A stretch of DNA of 64,000 nt, from NCBI RefSeq assembly GCF_002019605.1, contig NZ_KV917368.1, forward strand, positions 3,796,519-3,860,518, written 5' to 3'. Numbering within the stretch: the first letter of the stretch is position 1; every line of letters starts with the position of its first letter. Below are positions 42,854 to 50,424 of the stretch, piece after piece. The notes under the pieces were generated by a model. It had not been told where the DNA came from and made no database searches. It saw only the letters and a list, made by a program, of their open reading frames with translations. The stretch comes from Alkalihalobacterium alkalinitrilicum. GTDB lineage: Bacteria; Bacillota; Bacilli; Bacillales; Bacillaceae_F. Made by a program: the position numbers and the translations under genes.

Positions 42854-43468
42854 ATGAATAAAAAGGGGACAGCGGAAATACAGCGAGGACAGGCAATTAC
42901 GTTTCGCCTTCCTTCTGATACACCCGAACATATTATAAAACAATTACAAAAGTTAAAGGAAACGGAAAGAAGAAACTTCTCTAGCAAAATAGCTCAATTT
43001 GCTTTAGAAGGAGTAAGCAACTCGTTGGCGAAAGAAAGAGAAACCTTAACGATTCCGCTTCCAAAACCATTAAGTAAAGAACAACGCAATTGGTTGAAGC
43101 ATTCGCATTCAGAAGCGATGTTAGGAAGTATTGTTTATCAATTACTTGTAGATCCCATGCGAGCAACATCCATTTTGGCAGCATTAAATAGTAATGCATT
43201 AGATATAGATGAAGCCCTTTATTTACAAGAAGTCGAGAATGGAACTACTCCATTAGATAATCCCTTCGAAGATCGTCAAGATAATCAGTTGGAAGACATA
43301 GAAGCTGTAGAAACGTTCAATGATCATGAACTTGACGATGACTTGGATAACTTTAATTGGAATGAAGCAAAACAAGAGATGGCCTCATCCGTTGAAGAAG
43401 AACAAGAGAAGGAAGAAGAGAGTATTGATGACCTCCTTGGCGATTTCTTAGCCGAGATGAACAAATAG
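42854..43468 (+). CDS. parR: ParR-like ribbon-helix-helix adaptor
   Basis: 204 residues. The N terminus is a ribbon-helix-helix: strand QAITFRLPSD (~13-22), helix PEHIIKQLQKLKE and helix NFSSKIAQFALEGV (~42-55). The middle is a helical region (LSKEQRNWLKHSHSEAM), and the C terminus is very acidic (EEEQEKEEESIDD, then LLGDFLAEMNK), as expected for the part that contacts ParM filaments. It should bind the iteron array at 41401-41568. It is in an operon with parM and ends just before two terminators. The family is assigned by layout rather than by close sequence match. Confidence 0.85.
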   Translation: MNKKGTAEIQRGQAITFRLPSDTPEHIIKQLQKLKETERRNFSSKIAQFALEGVSNSLAKERETLTIPLPKPLSKEQRNWLKHSHSEAMLGSIVYQLLVDPMRATSILAALNSNALDIDEALYLQEVENGTTPLDNPFEDRQDNQLEDIEAVETFNDHELDDDLDNFNWNEAKQEMASSVEEEQEKEEESIDDLLGDFLAEMNK

Positions 43469-43529
43469 GTTAAGGCTATTAGCAGATCCCTTGGGATAGA
43501 AGCAGTTCGAGGGGTTGGCTAATAAGTAT

Positions 43530-43562
43530 AAAGAGGCTAACTTAAATGTTAGCCTCTTTGGT
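43530..43562. terminator. Terminator of parMR
   Basis: AAAGAGGCTAAC pairs with GTTAGCCTCTTT around TTAAAT. Confidence 0.88.
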
Positions 43563-43590
43563 TTGTTTTGATATCCATATAGAAAAACTG

Positions 43591-43629
43591 AAAAGACGAC
43601 TAGTCTGGAAAAAAGGCTACTCGTCTTTT
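43591..43629 (-). terminator. Terminator of rocB
   Basis: AAAAGACGACTAGT pairs imperfectly with GGCTACTCGTCTTTT, ~26 bases after the minus-strand stop. Confidence 0.7.
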
Positions 43630-43654
43630 GGCTTAAAATAAGTTATTTACTCCT

Positions 43655-45310
43655 TTAGTTAGATACTAACAAGTTCTGAATAACGTTGTTTGTTAAATTA
43701 GGAACGATTTCAAGTGAATATTTTAACTCCATTCGTTCGTATTGTTTATGGGCATCAAAGCCATAAGGACCAATATTAATGACAGGGACATTAATATCGC
43801 GAATGTCTTGGTAGTTTACATAATGTTTTGTGCCCCAGCTCGGATTGTTGTTAGAAACAGCATTAATCCCATCTTCATCATCACTTAAAGCAACAAAACT
43901 CATATCTGAAATATACGGGAAAAAGTTTCTTGTTGCTATAGGATAGTCATAATCGGGTTGGATGTCAGTAATGGCTTGTTCGAGTGAATGAATTAAGTTT
44001 TCTTCTTTTTCATTCTTCCCTGTCACTTCAATTCTAGGAGAATATAAAGAAGAGTAAAAGAGGATTATCGCAGGACTTCGGTCACTCATCCATTTCCATG
44101 CTTCTTCAACTACTCTTGCTGCAAACATTCTCGTATCTAATTCTGTATCTAGTAATAATTTTTCTTTAAATTCACTCATATGGTTTACATACTCATAACC
44201 GTATTCTTCGATTAAGAGTTGATTCATTTCCTCGTACGTAAATACTCTAGGTTTCCATGGGAATTCAAAGTAAGGTTGATTACTTGCTTGACTGAATTGT
44301 TGGTATTTGCTCTTAAATTCTTTTAGAGCATTGTCAAAGGCGATTTCAGCTTGTTCTTTTAATAGCGATAATACATCTTTTGGTGACCACGAATGGATAA
44401 AGAAATTATAGTAAACATAAGCAGAAAGAGCCGTTTGTACGGTGTATGTTGGTTTTAAATCCATTTGTTTTAATGAAACAGGAGGTACTGTCGTTTCACC
44501 GAAAGCTTCATTACATAATTCTGGATTATAACTAATTTGTTTCGTTAACTCTGCTGCAATAAAATTCGGGTCAATTCCTTCAAAGCATGAACCTACATGT
44601 GTTTCGGCACCAGTGATAAAAAAGGAAGGGAGTAATTTCCCAACTGTACCTTTATAAATATACCGATTCACATCTCCTTCATAACGAGGCGAAACAAAAT
44701 CTGAATTGATAGCAGCAACATAATCAAAATGATGTTCATCTTTTAAGCTTTTTAATTCTTTTAAGGCTGATAAAATCCCGTGAGAGCCATCTTCTTCATC
44801 ACATTCTACGACAAGAAGGAGATTTCCCTCTAACTCCTCAGGATGTTCAGAGTAATATTTTAGAAGATATAGATGACTCGCTACACCACTTTTCATATCA
44901 AGTACGCCTCTACCAAATAAGTAATCTCCTGAGTTTAAATGGTTCTCTACCATAGGAGGGAGATCTTCTGTTTTGAGTGCTTTCATCAACTCTTCTGGGT
45001 AACAAGCCTTATCCTTGAGTTGATTAAAGTCGTCTATTCCGACTGTGTCCATATGTCCCATTAAAATGACCGTTTTATCACTTTTCTTTTTCGTTCCTTT
45101 AACAAAAGCAATTACATTATACCTTTCTTGTTCATCATCTATTGTTTTTTGCTTGGTCACAAATGTTGGGTTTTTAATAAAATACGGAAAAGAGGAAACT
45201 AAGGTGTAAATGGCTTGACTAATTTCTTTTTCTCCATCTGAATTTACGATACTTTCTATATTTACAAGCTGATTTGTTAAAAATAAAACTTCATCACGAC
45301 AAGATAACAT
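43655..45310 (-). CDS. rocB: M20 family metallohydrolase, RocB-like
   Basis: 551 residues, the length of B. subtilis RocB (566). VILMGHMDTVGIDDF contains the first metal His and Asp, DYLFGRGVLDMKSGVASHL the bridging Asp, and VVECDEEDGSHGI the catalytic Glu pair of the M20/ArgE/DapE family. RocB is encoded with arginine catabolism genes in B. subtilis, but its reaction is not firmly established. No other roc gene is near. The start is ATG (TTATCTTGTCGTGATG region: MLSCRDEVLFLT) with AAGGAGTGCCTTT upstream. Confidence 0.88.
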   Translation of the reverse strand: MLSCRDEVLFLTNQLVNIESIVNSDGEKEISQAIYTLVSSFPYFIKNPTFVTKQKTIDDEQERYNVIAFVKGTKKKSDKTVILMGHMDTVGIDDFNQLKDKACYPEELMKALKTEDLPPMVENHLNSGDYLFGRGVLDMKSGVASHLYLLKYYSEHPEELEGNLLLVVECDEEDGSHGILSALKELKSLKDEHHFDYVAAINSDFVSPRYEGDVNRYIYKGTVGKLLPSFFITGAETHVGSCFEGIDPNFIAAELTKQISYNPELCNEAFGETTVPPVSLKQMDLKPTYTVQTALSAYVYYNFFIHSWSPKDVLSLLKEQAEIAFDNALKEFKSKYQQFSQASNQPYFEFPWKPRVFTYEEMNQLLIEEYGYEYVNHMSEFKEKLLLDTELDTRMFAARVVEEAWKWMSDRSPAIILFYSSLYSPRIEVTGKNEKEENLIHSLEQAITDIQPDYDYPIATRNFFPYISDMSFVALSDDEDGINAVSNNNPSWGTKHYVNYQDIRDINVPVINIGPYGFDAHKQYERMELKYSLEIVPNLTNNVIQNLLVSN

Positions 45311-45521
45311 AAAGGCACTCCTTCATTATCATATACTGAATAAATATTAATCTAATATAATATCTATTTATTGATATAATAAAACAAGGTTGGAAGTCAA
45401 GTTGTTTTTCTGCTGTTATTTCCAAGGAAATCTTTCCATAAAACTTTTCTTGAATAATGTCTTTATTTACTTAATAATTATTTCGTAAAACTAAATATAA
45501 ATCCTCATCAATCATAACGGA

Positions 45522-45705
45522 TGGGGTAGAGGTCGCGGTTTATAAGAGTAATTTTGTTTGAGATAAGGTAATCGATGAGAACAAATGAAAGGATAAACTG
45601 CCGAAATTTTTATGTAAGCCTGTACATAAAAATTGGGGCTGCTTTCAAATAGAAGCAGAACTGTCACAACTATTAGTGGTTGTGAAGAGCTATCTTAGAA
45701 GGTTA
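45522..45705 (+). ncRNA. Lysine riboswitch (L box)
   Basis: The conserved blocks are present in order: GGTAGAGGTCGCGG and AAGAGTAA (45525-45551), GAAAGGATAAACTGCCGAAA (45587-45606), GGGGCTGC in the middle, and AACTGTCA...TGTGAAGAGCTATCTT (45659-45695) at the 3' end. The last matches the CTGTCA/GGGCTATC strands of the five-helix core of the lysC L box. It lies directly upstream of the three-gene amino-acid ABC transporter and makes lysine its most likely substrate. Confidence 0.92.
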
Positions 45706-45726
45706 CTAGATGCGGGTAAATTCTTG

Positions 45727-45758
45727 GCACCGTATAATTATCATGGTGTTTTTTTTAT
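45727..45758 (+). terminator. Riboswitch-controlled terminator
   Basis: GGCACCGTATAAT pairs with ATCATGGTGTT-like strand and is followed by eight T. In the lysine-free state an antiterminator should form with the preceding aptamer strand. Confidence 0.8.
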
Positions 45759-45804
45759 GTCCAAATCTGCCTTCAACTTACTTTAGAAATTATTAGGGGG
45801 CTAT

Positions 45805-46611
45805 ATGATGAAAAAAGGATTATTTGCAGTAGTTGCTGCGATTGCTATGATGGCAATGAGTGCATGCGGTTCAAGTACGGAACCAGCAGAAACAGAAATT
45901 AGTGGAGAACATACAACTGCAGAAGTGAAACTAGTCAATGATGGGCAGCTATCATTTGCAATGAGTGGTTTATATCCACCGTTAAACTTCACTAAAGATG
46001 GAGAATTAACAGGATTTGATGTGGAAATTGGAAAAGAGATTTCTATACGTATTGGTCTTGAACCTAATCCTGTAACCAACCCTTGGGAGACAATTATTCA
46101 AGGACTTCGAGCGAACCATTATGATGCTATTATCGGAAGTATGACGGCAACAGAGGAAAGAATGGAACAAGTAGACTTTACGAACCCATACTATATTTCT
46201 GGGGCTCAAGTGTTTGTTAATGTAGGGGAAGAGGAAATTCAATCTACTGATGATTTAGTTGGTAAAACGATCGGTGTTATCCAATCGAGTACGTGGAGAG
46301 ATATGGCTGAAGAGATCTCTGACAAAATTAAAGGATATCCAAGTGATGTTAATGCACTTCAAGATTTAGCGGTTGGCCGAATTGATGCAGTCATTACTGA
46401 TAAAATTGTTGGTTTATCAGCGATGAATGAGCGTGGGTTAGATATTAAGCCTGTTGGTGACTTATTAAATGAAGATTTAATCGCGGTTGCTGTAAATAAG
46501 GGTAATGAAGAATTAATCAATCAAATAAATGAAGCAATTGCTTCTATGATAGAAGACGGAACGTACGAAGAAATCAGTATGAAATGGTTTGATGAGAACA
46601 TTATGAAATAA
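45805..46611 (+). CDS. Amino acid ABC transporter substrate-binding lipoprotein (probable lysine)
   Basis: 268 residues. A lipoprotein signal (AAIAMMAMSACGSS, lipobox MSAC) is followed by a type II periplasmic-binding fold of the polar amino-acid group: YPPLNFTKDGELTGFDVEIG, the conserved EGFD-like block, then GSMTATEERMEQVDFTNPYY and AVGRIDAVITDK. It is anchored to the outer membrane face and captures the ligand for the permease downstream. RBS AGGGGGGCTAT lies before tandem ATGs. The lysine riboswitch upstream indicates lysine or a relative. Confidence 0.92.
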   Translation: MMKKGLFAVVAAIAMMAMSACGSSTEPAETEISGEHTTAEVKLVNDGQLSFAMSGLYPPLNFTKDGELTGFDVEIGKEISIRIGLEPNPVTNPWETIIQGLRANHYDAIIGSMTATEERMEQVDFTNPYYISGAQVFVNVGEEEIQSTDDLVGKTIGVIQSSTWRDMAEEISDKIKGYPSDVNALQDLAVGRIDAVITDKIVGLSAMNERGLDIKPVGDLLNEDLIAVAVNKGNEELINQINEAIASMIEDGTYEEISMKWFDENIMK

Positions 46612-46612
46612 G

Positions 46613-46638
46613 GGTGCGTGATTCACGTGCCTTTTTTT
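46613..46638 (+). terminator. Intercistronic terminator/attenuator
   Basis: GGTGCGTG-ATT-CACGTGCC (two G-U pairs) plus T7. It lies between the binding-protein and permease genes and would favour high levels of the binding protein. Confidence 0.7.
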
Positions 46639-46661
46639 CTTAATAGGAGGGAGGAAATGAT

Positions 46662-47339
46662 ATGGGCTTTTTTGAAAGTATTTTAGATATTTTCCTTAGA
46701 CACGGTGTATCGTTTTTAAATGCGGCTTGGATTACGATCGGTATTACAGCGGTGTCCTTAGTCATTGCAACCGTCATTGGAATTATTTTTGCTTTATTTA
46801 AAATATCATCTAGTAAAATATTAAATATAATTGCGGATGCCTATATTGGTGTTATTCGAGGAACGCCTTTAATTGTCCAAATTATGTTTTTATATTACGG
46901 AATTTCAAACATTATTCTACTTGATAATTTTACGGCTGGAGCATTGGCGCTTGGACTACACTCAGGTGCTTATATAGCTGAGATTTTTCGAGGAGCGATT
47001 CAATCGATTGACAAAGGTCAGATGGAAGCGGCAAGATCCCTTGGGATGTCGTATCCTTTAGCAATGAGGAAAGTTGTTTTTCCTCAAGCACTGAAACGAG
47101 CGATCCCTCCACTAGGGAATCAGTTTATTATTGGCTTGAAAGACTCTTCATTAGTCGCTTATATAGCGGTTACTGATTTATTCAATACAGCCTTACAAGT
47201 TCAAGGGGAAAACTTCATGCCTTTTGAAACATATTTTGTAGTCGGAATGTATTATTTAATTCTTGTGTTAATTTTCACGAAGATCTTAAATCGAATTGAG
47301 AATAAATTAGACGTTTCAAAAGAGGTGAAAGCAGCATGA
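46662..47339 (+). CDS. Amino acid ABC transporter permease
   Basis: 225 residues with about five membrane helices of the HisM/GlnP group. The coupling motif [20 protein letters not shown] (~121-140) is the EAA loop that docks onto the ATPase. [15 protein letters not shown] is the usual polar-amino-acid permease motif. The TGA stop overlaps the ATG of the ATPase gene by four bases, so translation is coupled. RBS AGGAGGGAGGAAATGAT. Confidence 0.94.
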   Translation: MGFFESILDIFLRHGVSFLNAAWITIGITAVSLVIATVIGIIFALFKISSSKILNIIADAYIGVIRGTPLIVQIMFLYYGISNIILLDNFTAGALALGLHSGAYIAEIFRGAIQSIDKGQMEAARSLGMSYPLAMRKVVFPQALKRAIPPLGNQFIIGLKDSSLVAYIAVTDLFNTALQVQGENFMPFETYFVVGMYYLILVLIFTKILNRIENKLDVSKEVKAA

Positions 47340-48058
47340 TTAAAGTAACGAATCTCGTTAAATCATTTGGTGATCTACAAGTATTAAAAAGTATTGATTT
47401 AATGATAGAAAAAGGTGAAGTTGTCGTACTTATTGGAGCGAGTGGTTCTGGTAAAAGTACATTGTTACGCTGCTTGAATTTCCTTGAAACTTCAAATGGA
47501 GGGGAAATTTACCTCAATGATGAGAGAATTGACCCAAAAAAGACGGACATTAATACAGTGAGGCAACGTGTAGGCATGGTGTTTCAGCACTTTAATCTAT
47601 TCCCGCATAAGTCTGTTCTTGAGAACCTAACGATGGCTCCTTTGTTTGTAAAAAAAGAAGGCAAGGATGCAGTAGTAAAGAAAGCGAAGCAACTGCTTGA
47701 AAAAGTCGGTTTAGCTGATAAAGCAAACGTTTATCCAGATCAACTGTCAGGTGGACAAAAACAGCGTGTGGCCATTGCTAGAGCGTTAGCGATGGAACCT
47801 GAAGTTATTTTATTTGATGAACCAACATCAGCATTAGACCCAGAGCTTGTTGGTGAAGTGTTACAAGTGATGAAGGACTTAGCTAAAGACGGAATGACGA
47901 TGGTCGTTGTTACGCATGAAAGGGGATTTGCTAAAGAAGTTGCAGATCGTGTCGTTATGCTTGCGGATGGTCATATAATCGAAGAAGGCCATCCGAGTGA
48001 AATCTTTGCTAATCCTAAGCATGAAAGAACGAAGCGTTTTCTTAATAAAATTTTATAA
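47336..48058 (+). CDS. Amino acid ABC transporter ATP-binding protein
   Basis: 240 residues. Walker [13 protein letters not shown] (~33-44), Q-loop [10 protein letters not shown], signature [13 protein letters not shown], Walker [17 protein letters not shown] and H-loop VVTHE are all canonical for the GlnQ/HisP family. It energises uptake of the amino acid bound by the lipoprotein at 45805. Last gene of the lysine-riboswitch operon. Confidence 0.96.
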   Translation: MIKVTNLVKSFGDLQVLKSIDLMIEKGEVVVLIGASGSGKSTLLRCLNFLETSNGGEIYLNDERIDPKKTDINTVRQRVGMVFQHFNLFPHKSVLENLTMAPLFVKKEGKDAVVKKAKQLLEKVGLADKANVYPDQLSGGQKQRVAIARALAMEPEVILFDEPTSALDPELVGEVLQVMKDLAKDGMTMVVVTHERGFAKEVADRVVMLADGHIIEEGHPSEIFANPKHERTKRFLNKIL

Positions 48059-48093
48059 AAGCCTAGCAATAAGTAAAATTTTTGAGCATTATT

Positions 48094-48125
48094 AAGCACA
48101 GTTCTTGTTGATAACTGTGCTTTTT
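48094..48125. terminator. Terminator of the ABC operon
   Basis: AAGCACAGTT pairs with AACTGTGCTTTTT around CTTGTTGAT. Confidence 0.88.
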
Positions 48126-48140
48126 CAATGCTTGCGAAAA

Positions 48141-48293
48141 TCAGCCTTCATTTCTTGGTTTATTGTTCTGTAGAAAACCTTTTTGTTTGGCTAACAGTGC
48201 TTTCGCTTCGTTATACGTGAGGCCTGATTGTGCATTTAATTGTTTAACTTCTTCAATATTTGTACCAGTAATAGTTGTTTTCGGTTGATTCAC
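48141..48293 (-). CDS. Short SASP-gamma-like protein
   Basis: 50 residues, missed by length cut-offs. The GTG start at 48293 follows a perfect AGGAGG (six bases away). The sequence NIEEVKQLNAQSGLTYNEAK, then ALLAKQKGFLQNN, resembles the repeat TNxQQVKxQNxQS of gamma-type small acid-soluble spore proteins, and like them is rich in Gln and Asn with no Cys or Trp. It would be a forespore-made, DNA-independent amino-acid reserve. The similarity covers one repeat only, so the assignment is tentative. Confidence 0.6.
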   Translation of the reverse strand: MNQPKTTITGTNIEEVKQLNAQSGLTYNEAKALLAKQKGFLQNNKPRNEG

Positions 48294-48450
48294 GATGATC
48301 CTCCTATGCTTTTGAATGAACTTTAGTTTTTACTAAGAAAATAATAATTATTTTGCCTAAAAATATTAAGTTTTAAAAAATCGATTGACACAATTATTGG
48401 AAAATTATACACTTATAAATGCAAATATACAGGAAACGGAGGGTTACGAT

Positions 48451-48522
48451 ATGAAGCAATTAATTGTATTTACAAAAACAACTTTATTTGAATATGATGT
48501 GACCCGCCAGTACGAAGTATAA
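48451..48522 (+). CDS. BmrB-like leader peptide
   Basis: A 23-residue frame with a strong RBS (CGGAGGGTTACGAT): MKQLIVFTKTTLFEYDVTRQ, then YEV. It lies ~150 bases before the exporter pair and is followed by hairpins, the last an intrinsic terminator. In B. subtilis the bmrB leader peptide governs bmrCD by ribosome-mediated attenuation, in which antibiotic-stalled ribosomes relieve termination. Position and layout match; the peptide is shorter than BmrB. Confidence 0.7.
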   Translation: MKQLIVFTKTTLFEYDVTRQYEV

Positions 48523-48645
48523 GTTATTATTATTGCTAAATGTACTCGTATGTATTGATTCCTGCGTAGGTCACAATTTCGTGACGTACGTTATTTTTAT
48601 GTCTTTTATAGGCACCGTGCGCTCAAGCATGGTGCCTTTTTTGCG
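48523..48645 (+). promoter_or_regulatory. Attenuator region of bmrCD
   Basis: A first hairpin (GTCAC-AATTTC-GTGAC, ~48570-48584, extended by GCGTA/TACG) is followed by GGCACCGTG-CGCTCAAG-CATGGTGCC (48611-48636) and T6, an intrinsic terminator 33 bases before the bmrC start. Ribosome position on the leader peptide probably selects between alternative pairings. Confidence 0.65.
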
Positions 48646-48675
48646 CTTTTACGGATTTAGAGGAGGAATATATTT

Positions 48676-50424
48676 GTGTTTTCAGTTCTTTGGAAATTAG
48701 GCTGGTTTTTTAAGCAATATTGGAAGCGATATACCGTTGCCATAACATTATTAATTATTGTTAGTTTTTTAGATGTTATTCCTCCAAAATTAATCGGAAT
48801 GGCAATAGATGATATTCACTTTGGGCAAATGACTAGTGAGCGTTTATGGGAGTTAATTCTCTTTTATGGGGGTCTCATCGTTGTCAGTTATATCATCACT
48901 TATTTTTGGATGTACCAATTGTTTGGCGGGGCTTATTTAATTGAAAGAATTATGAGGTTTCGCTTTATGAAACACCTTTTAAAAATGACGCCGACTTTTT
49001 ATGAAAAAAACCGTACAGGCGACTTAATGGCCCGTGCAACGAATGATTTAAAAGCCATTTCAATGACTGCTGGATTTGGGATCTTAACTTTGATTGACTC
49101 AACGATCTTTATGATCATTATCATTGGTGTAATGGGCTTTACGATTAGTTGGCAGCTCACACTTGCAGCGTTAATTCCATTACCATTTATGGCGATTGCA
49201 ATAAACTTCTATGGAAAGCTTATTCATCAACGCTTTTCTGTCGCGCAAGATTCATTTGGTCATTTAAATGATAACGTACTTGAGTCTGTTTCGGGTGTGA
49301 GAGTGATCCGTGCCTATGTTCAAGAAAAAGCAGACGAAAAGCGGTTTAATGATATGACTGAAGATGTGTATAACAAAAACATTGCTGTCGCAAAAATCGA
49401 TGCTTTATTTGAGCCGACAGTTAAAATCCTTGTCGGAATGAGTTATGTGATTGGACTTGGATATGGGGCATATCTCGTATTCAATCAGATGATCACCCTT
49501 GGGGAACTGATTTCCTTTAATGTATATTTAGGGATGTTAATTTGGCCAATGTTTGCAGTAGGCGAACTCATTAATGTCTTGCAACGAGGAAATGCGTCAC
49601 TAGACCGAGTGAACGAAACTCTTTCTTATCAAGCAGACGTTCAAGATGATGTTGAACCAATTGATGTTGAGGTGCCAGGCACGATCATGTTTAACGATTA
49701 CACGTTTCGTTATCCGTCTGCCCAAAAGAATAACTTAAATAATATTTCTTTATGTGTAAATAGAGGAGAGACCATTGGTGTTGTTGGTAAAACAGGAAGT
49801 GGCAAAACGTCGTTGTTAAAGCAGCTTTTACGAGAGTATCCACTTGGGACTGGAGACATCCATGTGGGAGATGTACCTTTACAAAAGATACCCGTTGATA
49901 CCGTTCATTCTTGGGTCGGCTACGTTCCACAAGAGCAAATTCTCTTTTCTCGTACGATCCGTGAAAACTTGAAATTTGGAAAAGAAGAAGTGAGTGAATT
50001 GGAAATTCAACAAGCATTGGAATTATCCGCTTTTCAAAATGATTTAACAGTGCTTCCAAAAGGACTTGATACGTTAGTTGGAGAGAAGGGCGTCGCACTT
50101 TCAGGTGGCCAAAAGCAACGTATTTCGATTGCAAGAGCTTTAATTAAAAATCCTGAAATTCTCATCCTCGATGATGCAATGTCAGCAGTTGATGGAAAGA
50201 CAGAAGCAAAGATCATTGAAAACATTCGTCATGAGCGCACAGGAAAAACGACGTTTATAACAGCCCACCGTCTTTCAGCTGTTCAACATGCGGACTGGAT
50301 CATTGTGATGGGTGAAGGTGAAATTGTTGAGGAAGGCACGCATGATCAGCTTCTTGATATGGATGGCTGGTATAAAGAACAATATGTTCGCCAGCAAGCT
50401 GATTCCTACGGTGAGGTGAGTTAG
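48676..50424 (+). CDS. bmrC: ABC multidrug exporter subunit BmrC-like
   Basis: 582 residues (B. subtilis YheI/BmrC is ~585). Six membrane helices (to ~320) with TPTFYEKNRTGDLMARATND are followed by a nucleotide-binding domain. Walker A GKTGSGKTS, Q-loop YVPQEQILFS, signature ALSGGQKQR and Walker B ILILDDAMSAVD are visible. The residue after the Walker B Asp is Asp rather than the catalytic Glu: the degenerate site typical of heterodimeric exporters. The GTG start has AGGAGGAATATATTT. The partner bmrD begins on the next base after its stop. Confidence 0.94.
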   Translation: MFSVLWKLGWFFKQYWKRYTVAITLLIIVSFLDVIPPKLIGMAIDDIHFGQMTSERLWELILFYGGLIVVSYIITYFWMYQLFGGAYLIERIMRFRFMKHLLKMTPTFYEKNRTGDLMARATNDLKAISMTAGFGILTLIDSTIFMIIIIGVMGFTISWQLTLAALIPLPFMAIAINFYGKLIHQRFSVAQDSFGHLNDNVLESVSGVRVIRAYVQEKADEKRFNDMTEDVYNKNIAVAKIDALFEPTVKILVGMSYVIGLGYGAYLVFNQMITLGELISFNVYLGMLIWPMFAVGELINVLQRGNASLDRVNETLSYQADVQDDVEPIDVEVPGTIMFNDYTFRYPSAQKNNLNNISLCVNRGETIGVVGKTGSGKTSLLKQLLREYPLGTGDIHVGDVPLQKIPVDTVHSWVGYVPQEQILFSRTIRENLKFGKEEVSELEIQQALELSAFQNDLTVLPKGLDTLVGEKGVALSGGQKQRISIARALIKNPEILILDDAMSAVDGKTEAKIIENIRHERTGKTTFITAHRLSAVQHADWIIVMGEGEIVEEGTHDQLLDMDGWYKEQYVRQQADSYGEVS

